Of a stretch of 64,000 nucleotides of DNA, positions 17,573 to 26,761 are shown piece after piece; the stretch's first letter is position 1; each line of letters starts with the position of its first letter. Location: the NCBI GenBank assembly GCA_045105235.1, contig JBGCDH010000025.1:1-64000 (forward strand), given 5' to 3'. Under the pieces are notes generated by a model. The model saw only the letters and a list, made by a program, of their open reading frames with translations, was not told the DNA's origin and did not search any database. Position numbers and translations under genes: made by a program. The stretch comes from GCA-2684655 sp045105235 (lineage in GTDB: Bacteria > Planctomycetota > UBA1135 > UBA2386).

Positions 17573-19566
17573 GGCGGAGGAGGCTCACGACCCTCGTGAG
17601 CAGCGCGAGGTGCGGCACCTGGCGCCGCGCGCTCGGCATCCGCAGGCGCCGCGTGAGATCCCTCCGAACGCGATTGCCCAGCCGCAGACTTACCAGCCGC
17701 AGATCTACCGGTCCCAGATCGCCCAGCATCGGATCGCCCAGCTCCAGATTGCCCCGCATCGGCGCCCCCGGCATCCGCGGTCGGGCCATCGGCAGTCCCG
17801 CTGCGGCCAGCGCCTGGGCCTCCATCCTGGTTCCCCGAAACGTAGAGCCGCGTCAGATCGACTTGCTTCATCCGGTCGCGAAGTTCTTTGCAGCGGGAGG
17901 CCATGCGCAGCGCATCGACATCCGCTGGCAGGGCGTCAAACGCGTGGCAGCTGCCAACAAGAACGGCTTTGGTGCGCGCTCGCGACAGCGCAACGTTGAG
18001 GCGGTTGAGTGACAGGTGGAACGCGCCGCGGTGCTTGGATGTTGCGGGGTCGCCGGTGCCGAGCGACAGCAGCACCACTTCGCGCTCTTGGCCCTGGATG
18101 CGTTCAACGGTCTCGATCGTGAGGGTCTCGGGATCGATGCCCTTGCGCTCGATGGCCGTGCGGATCAGTCGCACCTGCGCGCGAAACGGGGCGACAACGG
18201 CGATCTGGTCGCCCGGTAGGTGGTGTTGGCGCACCAAGTCTTCAACCAGGTCGGCGACGGCGTTCGCTTCTTCGGTGCTGCGCTGTCCAGGCTGGCAGTG
18301 ATCGAGTCGAAGCCACACGACGGGCAGCTTGGGGTCGAGGACTTCATCCAGGCGCCCTCCCGCCGTGAACGGCATGGCGCGACCGCTAGCGCACTCCGAA
18401 GATCGCACCCGGCCACCGTAGAACGTGTCACTGACCAGGCCGCAGACGCCTTCATTCATGCGGTAGGTCGTGTCGAGCAGCAGCGATCCGTAGTGGTGGT
18501 GAAGATGCTCGAAAATGGAAGCCGCGGCGCCGCGGTCGGCGGAGGCCGTGGTGACGACGGGTGGCAGCTGCTCGTGATCGCCAAAGAACAGCCAGCGCGA
18601 AGCGCGCAGCATGCCGGGCAGCGCGTGCGGTATCGGTAGCTGGCCCGCTTCGTCAAAGACGCCGTAGTGAAATCGCTCGCGGTCGTGCAGCTTGGCCAGC
18701 TGGAAACACGTCCCGGCCACGACGCAGCCGCGGTCCGGGAATCTTGCTCGCCGGGCGTCGACGAGCTGAATCTTTGCTGCCAAGAGTTTGGCCCGTCCGT
18801 CGGTGGACGAAGAGGACAGTTTGAACAGCGGCAGATCGGGCGCCAAGCGGCGGATGGCGAGCAGGGCATTGTCGACCGCCCGGTGCGTGAACGCACATAG
18901 CGCGATGCGGCATGTGCGCGCGCACAGCGCGTCGACAACGGTTGCCAGCAGGCGCGTCTTGCCCGTGCCCGGGGGCCCCTGCACGAGCGCAAGGCTCTCG
19001 GTCGCAATTGCGGCCGCGCCCGCTTCGAGCTGGGCTGGGTTGAGTTCGGTTTGACCCAGGAGCTTTTGTGCGCGTGCGAACCTCGCATCATCTTGCGCTA
19101 GCTCATGCTTGCCGTGCAGCACGTCGGCCAAGATGTCGTGTCCAAAGGCTGCGCGCACCGCGTCGCGCAGTCGGCCACGCAAGCCGAGCGGCCGGCGATC
19201 GAGCACGTAGGTTTCGCCTTCCTGGAAGTCGGGTTCGACTTCTTTGCGAAACGGGTCTTGGCCGCACACTAGCTCGCCCGTGCGTGCGTCGAAGCGCCGA
19301 TAGGCCATCGGCAGAGCATCTACCTGCAGGTCGATGCCGTCTCCGACGAGCACGGGATCGCCGGCGCGGAACTTCGACGCGTTGTCGGTGACCTCAAAGA
19401 TGTAGTCGGCGGCGCGCTGCTCACGGAATACGGCACCCTCTATGCACTCGCCCTCAAGCACGCGCATCTCGATCGGCTGGGCTTGGAGCTCGCGGCTCGC
19501 CCGCTCCTCATCTCGCTCTTCCCGTTTGAGGAACCGCAGCAGGCGTTGTTCGAGCGTCAGTTCCAC
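17545..19566 (-). CDS. UPF1/DNA2-like superfamily 1B helicase
   Basis: The 673-residue protein has all core SF1B motifs: Walker A in QGPPGTGKTRL, motif Ia CAFTHRAVDNAL, Walker B as FDEAGQ, motif III FFGDHEQLPPV, motif IV VVAPFRAQVRLIR, motif V ETVERIQGQEREVV and motif VI RLNVALSRARTKAV. The N-terminal 170 residues resemble the beta-barrel or stalk region of DNA2/NAM7 helicases. No nuclease domain is visible. The last 90 residues are a repetitive Gly/Ala/Ser/Asp tail built from 15-bp repeats, followed by a proline-rich end, and are likely disordered. It probably unwinds DNA or RNA 5'-3'; the substrate is unknown. Confidence 0.9.
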   Translation of the reverse strand: MELTLEQRLLRFLKREERDEERASRELQAQPIEMRVLEGECIEGAVFREQRAADYIFEVTDNASKFRAGDPVLVGDGIDLQVDALPMAYRRFDARTGELVCGQDPFRKEVEPDFQEGETYVLDRRPLGLRGRLRDAVRAAFGHDILADVLHGKHELAQDDARFARAQKLLGQTELNPAQLEAGAAAIATESLALVQGPPGTGKTRLLATVVDALCARTCRIALCAFTHRAVDNALLAIRRLAPDLPLFKLSSSSTDGRAKLLAAKIQLVDARRARFPDRGCVVAGTCFQLAKLHDRERFHYGVFDEAGQLPIPHALPGMLRASRWLFFGDHEQLPPVVTTASADRGAAASIFEHLHHHYGSLLLDTTYRMNEGVCGLVSDTFYGGRVRSSECASGRAMPFTAGGRLDEVLDPKLPVVWLRLDHCQPGQRSTEEANAVADLVEDLVRQHHLPGDQIAVVAPFRAQVRLIRTAIERKGIDPETLTIETVERIQGQEREVVLLSLGTGDPATSKHRGAFHLSLNRLNVALSRARTKAVLVGSCHAFDALPADVDALRMASRCKELRDRMKQVDLTRLYVSGNQDGGPGAGRSGTADGPTADAGGADAGQSGAGRSDAGRSGTGRSAAGKSAAGQSRSEGSHAAPADAERAAPGAAPRAAHEGREPPPPQPSAPSPT
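17673..17777 (-). repeat. 15-bp tandem repeat, about seven units, coding
   Basis: Seven imperfect 15-bp units (for example ATCGCCCAGCATCGG on the plus strand) encode pentapeptides of the type DAGRS, GTGRS and AAGKS in the helicase tail. Confidence 0.85.
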
Positions 19567-19620
19567 TTGGCCGGCCAGTGTGCGCGGAACAGCGCCCGGG
19601 CGCCAGCTTGCGGCGCCGGC

Positions 19621-19672
19621 CAGCCTGCGAAGCCAGCCTATGAAGTCAGCCTATAAAGCCAGTCTGCGAAGA
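19621..19672. repeat. 13-bp tandem repeat, four units, intergenic
   Basis: Four imperfect units of CAGCCTGCGAAGC sit between the helicase start and the stop of the lipase gene. The period is not a multiple of three. On the minus strand the repeat lies 55 bases before the helicase start and could affect its leader. Confidence 0.85.
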
Positions 19673-19682
19673 CAGGCGCGCG

Positions 19683-21074
19683 CTACTGCAGGCCTTGGAG
19701 GAGGCTGCCGATCCACTGTGCGATGCCGAGCGACGTCGCACGAAGGTGCAGGTCGTCATGCGTCGAGGCGAACATCATGGTCGTCTCGGGCTCGGTCAAC
19801 GGCAACGCCAGAGCGCTGACAACAGGAACGACGCCATCGCTGCCGACGCCAACGTCGCCGTAGACCGTGTGGTAGACGGTTTGGTTGTCGACGTAGCTCG
19901 CGTTCATTTCGAGCGGCAAGGAGCCCGGTTGCTCGTCGAGGTCGAGCGCCGCCTGCACGAAGAAGCGCTCGTCGTCGTCGAGCGCCGACGTGAAGAACGA
20001 AAACGCTTGCGTGATCGATTGGGCGCCACCATTGGGGACGCCGAGAAGCACGAGTTGTTCGACCATGCCCGTGAGATCCTGTGAGTCGGTAGCAAAACCG
20101 GCGCGTTCCGGATCGCCCGCCGACCGCTCTAGCATGTAGCGTGCGATCAAGCCGCCCATGCTGTGGCCAATGATCGTGCAGCCAAATCCAGGCTGGCGAT
20201 TGGCTGCAATCAGGTCGAACAGGCGGTTGGCGCTTTCCTGCACGCCGCGCCCGGTCGGATAGGAAAGCAACACGACGTTCGAACGGGTCAGCGACAGGTT
20301 CGCGATCAGATCTTCGGCGCCCATGAAGTCTAGCGGCGAGCTGAAAACGCCCGGCAGGATCAGCACGTTGTCATCCGCCGTCGAGTTCCAGAACGAGGCC
20401 AGGCTGCCGCTGCCGACGAATGCCTCAGGCTGTTGACCCTGTTCGGCAAAGACAGATACGCCGGCAATGCTGGCGACCGAGCGCGGCTCTTCGGGATCGA
20501 TGATTTCGAACGTTTGGGTGAAGAGCCGATGCAGGTTGCCATCGAGCACGACGAACTCGCCGAGGCTGTTGATCTGAGCGTCGGCCGAGCGGCTTGCCGG
20601 GTCAAACTGTGAGGTTGGCACCGGCACCCATGCGGCGCTGGCGTCCGTGCGCTGAAACAGCGTGAGATTCGGCGTCACGCCCGCAAACAAAAGGTCGCCG
20701 GCGCGCACGCTCAGGGAAACACTTGAGGGCAGGGTGTTGCCGGCATTCGCTTCGACTCGGTAGACCGGGAAGACGCTCGGCACCGCGTCATTGTCGACGT
20801 CGAGCAGCACGCGAAAGTTCGTTCCCTGCGTCAGGGCTCCGGCTGAGATCTCAAGCTCGACGGCGATCTCACTGCTGCCGAGTGTTGGCGCGATCAGCGT
20901 GCCGCCGGTTGGGCCGATGTTGGCCTCGGCAAGAACCGGATCCGGATCAAACGGCGGTGGTCCGACGGTGGCGTCGCCACTGCTGCCGCCGCCGCAGCTG
21001 GTAGCGGCAGCCGCCACAACCGCGCACATCGAAGCGATGCCGATATGACGGCCAATAGTGGACCCGGGTTTCAT
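19683..21074 (-). CDS. Lipoprotein with lipase-like alpha/beta-hydrolase domain
   Basis: The 463-residue product has a lipobox (AAATSCGGGSSGD), so it is predicted to be membrane-anchored outside the cytoplasm. Residues 40-200 form a beta-rich domain (TLFQRTDASAAWVPVPTSQF) like the ZU5/Ig-type modules of secreted lipases. The hydrolase part has NVVLLSYPTGRG, the nucleophile elbow IIGHSMGGLIARYML, then VLLGVPNGG, and a likely catalytic His in the ASTHDDLHLRA region. This fits PGAP1-like or triacylglycerol-lipase enzymes. The ATG at 21074 was chosen because the signal peptide starts there. Confidence 0.8.
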   Translation of the reverse strand: MKPGSTIGRHIGIASMCAVVAAAATSCGGGSSGDATVGPPPFDPDPVLAEANIGPTGGTLIAPTLGSSEIAVELEISAGALTQGTNFRVLLDVDNDAVPSVFPVYRVEANAGNTLPSSVSLSVRAGDLLFAGVTPNLTLFQRTDASAAWVPVPTSQFDPASRSADAQINSLGEFVVLDGNLHRLFTQTFEIIDPEEPRSVASIAGVSVFAEQGQQPEAFVGSGSLASFWNSTADDNVLILPGVFSSPLDFMGAEDLIANLSLTRSNVVLLSYPTGRGVQESANRLFDLIAANRQPGFGCTIIGHSMGGLIARYMLERSAGDPERAGFATDSQDLTGMVEQLVLLGVPNGGAQSITQAFSFFTSALDDDERFFVQAALDLDEQPGSLPLEMNASYVDNQTVYHTVYGDVGVGSDGVVPVVSALALPLTEPETTMMFASTHDDLHLRATSLGIAQWIGSLLQGLQ

Positions 21075-21316
21075 GCCCGAATTAAACCACGAGAGGCCAC
21101 TTGTTACCGCTTTCGCGCGATTTCGGTGTTCTGTTTGGGGGCCGATCGAGCCTTCGCAAGGGCCGGATTGCATGGGGGATGACTCCGCGGGAGCCGCCGC
21201 AAGGTGGCTGCCCGCGTTTGCGCCGTCATACGGTGTGACGCAGCATCACGCAGACGGCGCCGCAGTGCCGAACGCCGTGCTCGTGCGGCAACCGGCGGCT
21301 GTGGCTGGCCCGCGCC

Positions 21317-21342
21317 GAAAAAGAAACCGCCTCACCGCGGTT
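21317..21342 (-). terminator. Rho-independent terminator with the stop codon in its loop
   Basis: On the minus strand AACCGC (21342-21337), a six-base loop and GCGGTT (21330-21325) are followed by TCTTTTT. The TGA stop codon of the giant lipoprotein gene (21334-21332) lies in the loop, so translation ends inside the terminator. Confidence 0.7.
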
Positions 21343-24300
21343 CAAAACGGTAGGAAAGCGCAAATGTTTCGATCGAAGGGTCGATCGGCGTCGCGGCATC
21401 GCTGTTGTTCTGCATGAGGAAGCGCCAGTTGATGTAGCGCACGTCGGCAGGTCGGAACGGTTCGGCCTGGCTGCCAAACGGTGCGAGGAAGTCGGACTCC
21501 ATCAAGTCGGCTGGCTCCTCGACGTAGCTCGAGACGGCGCGGTTGTAGGGATACGCCCACCAGTTTCGCGGCAGAGAAGTGCCGGGGATCGCGCGTGTGT
21601 CCCACTTGCGGATATGCGCATCGCCTGCCTTGAACGGGTCGAGCGGGAAGTTGTCGGCCGTTGGGCGAAGCTGTTCGCGCTGCGCAGCCGTCAAGCTTGG
21701 GTTCTCGAGAGTGGTCTCAGGCCACAGTTCGTTTTCCGTTTCGATCCACCGCTGCCAGTACCAGGGGTTGGGATCGACGGCGGTCGCCGCCCGAAACTGT
21801 GGCACAACGTCGGTGCCGGCTGGCAAGCGCTCCCGCGGCGGGTCGAACGAATAGTCGAATGCCGGCAGCGTGTCGGCTGGTGTCGTGACGTTGCCGCCGG
21901 CGAGAAAGTAGGGGCCCAGCCGTGTGTCGGCGAAGCCTTCTGGCACGCGGTGCGGGTTGTTGATGTCGACAAAGCCGCTGGTGACCACGGTGCGGCGCCG
22001 CAGCATGTCGAGCATGGTCCAGTAGAGGGTGTTGTCGCCGCGGATCAGCGGACCCGCTACGCCCGATGCACCAGGCGTGATCGTCCATGGTGCGCTTGGA
22101 TCGCCAGGCACGGGCGCCCAGCCGCCGACAGCGCTCTGCCAGCCCGGATCGCTGGGGCCCATCGGCAGTATGCCCTGAGGCGCGCCGGCAGGCCGGCCCG
22201 CGCTTAGCACGCGGAATCGAGGCGTTGGGTCGGACTGCACGGTCAGGCTGGTCTGCCAGCCGTTGATGCCGCTCGCGGCTGATGGGTTCTCTTCAGGCAG
22301 CGCACTGGAGTCCAAAAACGTTTGGAAGTCGGCAAGCAGCGGCAAGCCGATGCTGCCAACAAGGCCACCGGTAAAGTTGTCGCGAGTCGACGGGCTGGAA
22401 ATCAGGTAGTTGCGCGAGTCGTTCCAGTAGGCCTGCGCGATCTGAACGCCGGTGGCGCCGTCGACGGTCCGGCTTGCCTGCCCCATGTTGAAGGGAGACA
22501 GCAGGTAGGGCGCGTAGGTGTCGTTGACCTGAAACGTCGGGATCGTCGTTTGGTCAGAACCGCCACCGGAGTCGGCGCCCTGTTCTGCGACCGTCTCGTC
22601 GCGCCAGACGAAGTAGGGCTCTTGGAAGCCCGGCAACGGCATGAAGCGGTTGGGGCCGGCTGGTGCCGCGACGACCGCAAACGGGTTGATGCGCAGGCCT
22701 TGGTCGGTGTAGGCGACCGCCTGTGGTGCGCGTGATTCGGCGTCGCTGCCGTCGCCAGTTGGCAGCTGGTTGCGTAGGAAGTTGTCGTCAAACCGTGCGC
22801 GCAGTCCCGACAAGGGCAACGACGGCAGCGAGCTAAAGTCGCCAACGCACGGCACCGGACGGTACTCGGAGTGGCCCAACCGGAGGCTCATGCGGTCGAA
22901 CTCATCGAAGTAGATCGGGTTGCCGGCAAATGGCGCCCAGTACATTTGCTCGATGTCGATGTTGAAGTCGAATGGGTTGTCGCGCGACAGCCCCATGTCG
23001 ATTTCGCGCCAGAGCGTCTGCAGGCGGCAGCCGGCAGGGTTGATGGGGTTCTGTACCGGGCCCTGTGCGAGGTTGCCCGTTGGGCTGCTGGCGAGCTGTC
23101 CTTCCGTGCGGTTCGGGATGATGTCTATAATCTGGCGAGGACACCACGCCAGGGGGTCTTGCGGTCCCGTCTCGGGCTGCTGGATGGGCGGCGACTGATT
23201 GAAGTTGTCGACGACGGTGCGCGTGCGCGTTGTCGGCCGCGATTTGAGTCGGCCGTTGATGTTGAGGAACGCGCCGAACAGATCCTCCAAGGGCGTGTTC
23301 GCTGCCGTCGGCTGAGAGCCGGGCGTGCGCACTTCGCCGGCCAAGAAGGGGCTCGGGTTGGCGTCTTCGTCGCGGCTAGCGAATCGGCGCACGACGGAGA
23401 TCGCCAAGTTGTTCTCGAACAGAGGGCGACCCGCTTCGGAGCGCGTATCCAAGGTGAAGGCGACAACCGCTGAGTTGGCGCCTTCGGCCGTCGTTCCCTG
23501 TAGGTCCAACGAGTTGCCGGCAAGGTCGCGGATGCCGCCGTCCGGCGAGTTCGCGACGATGTGCAGGAAGTAGCGGTAGTCGACCGCAGTGTTCGGATCG
23601 CGCATCGCGTCGTTGAGAAAGAACCCGTCGGTCGGCTGCAGGCGCAAGATGGTCTGTGAGCCGTCTTCGTCGACGAGTCGGGAAGAGACCAGGTAGGGCG
23701 TGCGATACTTCGCTTCGTCGAAGAAGTCCGGGTCCATGCCCGTGCTTTGGATGAACGCGTCGCGGCTTGCGTCACTGGTGAGGTCGCGCATGCCGAAGAA
23801 GAGCGTGTCGGCCCACTTGGCAGAGTCGAGATCGACGGGCTTGGTGAACCGCACCACGGCTCCGGCATAGGGCGAGATGAATTCATCGCTTGGCGGGCGG
23901 ACGCCATCGAGCGCGATGGGGGCCGGCGTGAACGTCAAGAAGTTGCGGGGCTCGTCGCCGCCGTCGATGCCGCCGGCAGAAAACTCGCAGACGCAGAGTG
24001 CTTGCGGCGCGTTCTGCGTGAGCCAGGGTTCGCGTTGCGCGAGATCGCTTGGGTAGCCGGCAATGCTGCGCGGGTCCGCGTCGCGAAGCCTGGCGACGCG
24101 CCGAATCCGCACCCGAACGTGCTGCACCTCGGGAACACCGCGATCGTCTTCGGGGTCCGTGATGACTTCGGCGCGAACCGTTTCCGTGCCCTGACGATCG
24201 AGCAGTATCCGCAGCACGTCGCCCTGGTCGATTTCGTGGTTCAGGCCGTTCTTGTAGAGCGTGACTTCCTGCGTCGAGTCGTCGATGTCGTCAACGCTCT

Positions 24301-25348
24301 CCAGGAAGAATGGCAGAGAACCGACGATGCGCAGCGGCAGGTTATCGCGAACGAAGCCGCGCGAAATGTCGGCGGAGGTATCGTCTGCATTGCCGGCGCG
24401 GAAGTCGCGCACGATGGACTCGACGCGCGCGTTGTTGTTGCCGGTGATCGGTCCATTGCGCCGGGAGCGCAGGCTCGGCAGCGCAAGCGGACCTTCGAGG
24501 GCGAGGGCGATCCGAATGTTGGCCTCGAGCTGGTCGTCCGAAGACGGCAGTCCCGCAGGGTTGTTGCTGGTCTGGTATTCCAGCCCTTCACCGCCGAGCA
24601 GCACGGGGTCGATTACCAGCTGTCGGCCGCCTGCGACTACGCGCACCCGCGCCGGCAGCGGCACCAGGCCGCCCTCACCTTCTGGGTCGCCGAGGATGCG
24701 CAGCACCTGCACGGCTTGCGTGTTGAGCAGGCCGGTGACCCGTCCGTTCGCGTCCCGCTGCGTAAAAAAGGAGTCGTCGACGCCGAGTGTGCTGCTAAAG
24801 GTCAGCCGGATTGCTGCGTTGCGCGGCACAACCGAAAAGGGGTTGCCGGGGCTGCCGTCGCCGGCGCGCATGGGCGTGATCGTGCGCACCTGCTCATCGA
24901 GGGCTTCGAACGCTTCCGTAAACCCATCGCTGCCAATCTCGCGTGTGATCAGCAAGCGTGGCTGCAGGGTATCTGGATCGTTGCCAAAGAAGTCGTAGCG
25001 GATCGCGCCATCGTCGACGTCGCTGCCGGTCGCGCGTTGGTCTTCGATGTCCGCCCCGATCACGACATCGCGCTGGTAGGGCACAAACGTGGATTCACCG
25101 TCTATTACCTGGAGGCCGTAGACGTCCGCCAACCTGCCGTATTCGAGCAGTACGAGCTCCGGCTGTACTGTTGATTCTGGCGTTGTGGGATCCGAGCCCT
25201 CGGACTTGCCACAGCTGGCGAGCGCTAGCGCCGCGCACAATAGGAGCTGGAGGGATGGGCGAACTGTCGGCTGTTGCGGAAGCTCGGTGGGGTGAGGGGT
25301 GCGACCGAGCGACGAAGTTGCGCGGCGCGAAGGAGTGCAGGCAGGCAT
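21332..25348 (-). CDS. Giant secreted lipoprotein of unknown function
   Basis: A 1338-residue protein with a long N-terminal region and a lipobox (ALALASCGKSEG). The mature part is beta-rich and contains Ig-like stretches such as AIRLTFSSTLGVDD and GAVVRFTKPVDL, which recall bacterial Ig-like (Big_5-type) domains, along with many Tyr/Trp/Pro-rich segments. No catalytic motif is evident. It is probably a cell-surface structural or adhesive lipoprotein. GGAG lies about nine bases before the ATG at 25348. Its 3' end carries a good terminator. It is unusually long and has no recognisable partner gene. Confidence 0.7.
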   Translation of the reverse strand: MPACTPSRRATSSLGRTPHPTELPQQPTVRPSLQLLLCAALALASCGKSEGSDPTTPESTVQPELVLLEYGRLADVYGLQVIDGESTFVPYQRDVVIGADIEDQRATGSDVDDGAIRYDFFGNDPDTLQPRLLITREIGSDGFTEAFEALDEQVRTITPMRAGDGSPGNPFSVVPRNAAIRLTFSSTLGVDDSFFTQRDANGRVTGLLNTQAVQVLRILGDPEGEGGLVPLPARVRVVAGGRQLVIDPVLLGGEGLEYQTSNNPAGLPSSDDQLEANIRIALALEGPLALPSLRSRRNGPITGNNNARVESIVRDFRAGNADDTSADISRGFVRDNLPLRIVGSLPFFLESVDDIDDSTQEVTLYKNGLNHEIDQGDVLRILLDRQGTETVRAEVITDPEDDRGVPEVQHVRVRIRRVARLRDADPRSIAGYPSDLAQREPWLTQNAPQALCVCEFSAGGIDGGDEPRNFLTFTPAPIALDGVRPPSDEFISPYAGAVVRFTKPVDLDSAKWADTLFFGMRDLTSDASRDAFIQSTGMDPDFFDEAKYRTPYLVSSRLVDEDGSQTILRLQPTDGFFLNDAMRDPNTAVDYRYFLHIVANSPDGGIRDLAGNSLDLQGTTAEGANSAVVAFTLDTRSEAGRPLFENNLAISVVRRFASRDEDANPSPFLAGEVRTPGSQPTAANTPLEDLFGAFLNINGRLKSRPTTRTRTVVDNFNQSPPIQQPETGPQDPLAWCPRQIIDIIPNRTEGQLASSPTGNLAQGPVQNPINPAGCRLQTLWREIDMGLSRDNPFDFNIDIEQMYWAPFAGNPIYFDEFDRMSLRLGHSEYRPVPCVGDFSSLPSLPLSGLRARFDDNFLRNQLPTGDGSDAESRAPQAVAYTDQGLRINPFAVVAAPAGPNRFMPLPGFQEPYFVWRDETVAEQGADSGGGSDQTTIPTFQVNDTYAPYLLSPFNMGQASRTVDGATGVQIAQAYWNDSRNYLISSPSTRDNFTGGLVGSIGLPLLADFQTFLDSSALPEENPSAASGINGWQTSLTVQSDPTPRFRVLSAGRPAGAPQGILPMGPSDPGWQSAVGGWAPVPGDPSAPWTITPGASGVAGPLIRGDNTLYWTMLDMLRRRTVVTSGFVDINNPHRVPEGFADTRLGPYFLAGGNVTTPADTLPAFDYSFDPPRERLPAGTDVVPQFRAATAVDPNPWYWQRWIETENELWPETTLENPSLTAAQREQLRPTADNFPLDPFKAGDAHIRKWDTRAIPGTSLPRNWWAYPYNRAVSSYVEEPADLMESDFLAPFGSQAEPFRPADVRYINWRFLMQNNSDAATPIDPSIETFALSYRFEPR

Positions 25349-25675
25349 TGTTGACTCTCCGGTCGGCTCCGTGCTTGGCGTGTGCGAAACACATATGCAG
25401 CGGAGCTGGGTTGCGGACGTGTCGCGAGGGGCGTGCGACGTTCGCCAACGCAACAAGTTGCGTGCCTACGAGCCAGGCAATCGGGCGCCAATGCCCAGAA
25501 ACGGCCTTCAAAGACCGTTTTGAGCGACTTCGCTCTGTTTGAGGGGCCGTTCGGATCTGCTGTTGTGCGGGCCGTCGTGCGGCTCCGCGCGGTGCGTCCG
25601 GTAGCTTCTGCCGATTGTGTTACCAGGCGTTCCGAGTGCGCTAGGACCACCTTGGGCGACTCGGTGAGTATCTTG
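25349..25675. other. Non-coding stretch upstream of the giant lipoprotein gene
   Basis: This stretch lies upstream of the minus-strand lipoprotein gene and downstream of the minus-strand epimerase gene. The open frames across it are shadows without family features. I see no RNA gene, repeat or clear promoter hexamers, although the lipoprotein promoter must be here unless it reads through. Confidence 0.45.
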
Positions 25676-26683
25676 CTATTCTTTGCTCAGCTCGTGACGG
25701 AGGGCGCTTTCAAGGTCGGGGTGTTGGAACACGAACCCTGCTTGCAGCAGCGCTTTTGGCTCGGCGCGCTGTCCCCCTAGAAGGATCGCGCTCATCTCGC
25801 CGAACAGCAGCCGCAGTGCAAATGCAGGCACCGGCAGGATCGTTGGCCGTCGCAGCACCTTGCCGAGCGTTTTCGTAAACGACCGGTTGGTGACGGGCGT
25901 GGGGGCGACGGCGAGTGCGGGGCCGTGTAGGTCGTCGTTGGTGAGCGCGAACAACAGGGCGCGAACGAGATCCGTGCGCGAGATCCAGCTCATCCATTGC
26001 TTGCCGCTGCCGAGCCGGCCGCCGACGCCAAACAGAAACGGCGTGCGCATGCGCTGCAAGGCGCCGCCTTCGCGCGAAAGCACGATGCCAATGCGGATGT
26101 GAACGATGCGAGTTTTGCGAGCGGACTCGAGTGGCTTGGTGCCGGCTTCCCAGTCGCGCGCTACATCCGCCAAGAAGTCTCCTTTCGGACCCAGCGTGCT
26201 CTGCTCGTCGAGAACTTCGTCGCCGCGATCGCCGTAGATGCCTGTGGCGCTGGCGCTGACCAGGATGCGTGGGGGCGTAGGCAAGGCTGCCAGGGCGCTG
26301 CAGAGTCGCTCGGTTGCCGGGCCGCGGCTCTTGTCGATGCGCTGTTTGCGGGCGTCGTTCCAGCGGCCGCCGGCGACGTTTTCGCCGGCCAGGTGCACGA
26401 TGGCCTCGACGTTGCCCAGAGCCGCGGTGTCGAGGGCGCCGGTCTCGACGTCCCAAGATGCGCGGTAGGTGCCGTCTGGGCCGGGTGCGGCAGCGTCGCC
26501 ATCGCCCGGTTTGCCATCATCCCGTCTGCCAGCATCCAGTTTGCCATCGTCCGGTCCGCCAGCACGGCCGTGGCCGGCTGCTGCACGGCGGACGAGGCGC
26601 ACAACTTGGTGGCCCTCGGTCAAAAGCTGGTTGACGAGTGCGCTGCCTACCAGCCCTGTCGATCCGGTGATGCCAATGCGCAT
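25676..26683 (-). CDS. TIGR01777-family NAD-dependent epimerase
   Basis: The 335-residue protein is an extended SDR: MRIGITGSTGLVGSAL at the nucleotide site, IVHLAGENVAGGRWNDARK, ILVSASATGIYGDRG and a C-terminal DUF1731 segment (PALAVAPTPVTNRSFTKTLG, PVPAFALRLLFGEMS). This is the YfcH/SulA-like family, of unclear substrate. An unusual insertion of about 35 residues after strand 2 (from about residue 36) is Gly/Asp-rich and made of 15-bp repeats; other members lack it. It is divergent from the toroid-protein gene across 78 bp. Confidence 0.88.
   Translation of the reverse strand: MRIGITGSTGLVGSALVNQLLTEGHQVVRLVRRAAAGHGRAGGPDDGKLDAGRRDDGKPGDGDAAAPGPDGTYRASWDVETGALDTAALGNVEAIVHLAGENVAGGRWNDARKQRIDKSRGPATERLCSALAALPTPPRILVSASATGIYGDRGDEVLDEQSTLGPKGDFLADVARDWEAGTKPLESARKTRIVHIRIGIVLSREGGALQRMRTPFLFGVGGRLGSGKQWMSWISRTDLVRALLFALTNDDLHGPALAVAPTPVTNRSFTKTLGKVLRRPTILPVPAFALRLLFGEMSAILLGGQRAEPKALLQAGFVFQHPDLESALRHELSKE
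26499..26565 (-). repeat. 15-bp tandem repeat, four to five units, coding
   Basis: Units such as CCATCGCCCGGTTTG and CCATCATCCCGTCTG repeat in frame and encode the inserted DDGKLDAGRRDDGKPGDG stretch of the epimerase. Confidence 0.85.
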
Positions 26684-26761
26684 GTTGCTGCCTTTCGTGA
26701 ATGTATCCGCCGTGGATGCATGCCACGCACGTTCTGCCGCTGTTGCTATGATGCCCTGACG

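Noticed and set aside
15729..17825. 698-codon open frame antisense to ligA
   Set aside because: It is a shadow in high-GC DNA; ligA on the other strand is complete with all motifs.
23747..25174. 475-codon open frame antisense to the giant lipoprotein
   Set aside because: No domain, signal or start site; the lipoprotein frame has lipobox, ribosome site and terminator.
25997..26761. N-terminal extension of the toroid protein
   Set aside because: It is antisense to the epimerase gene; the signal peptide begins after 26762.
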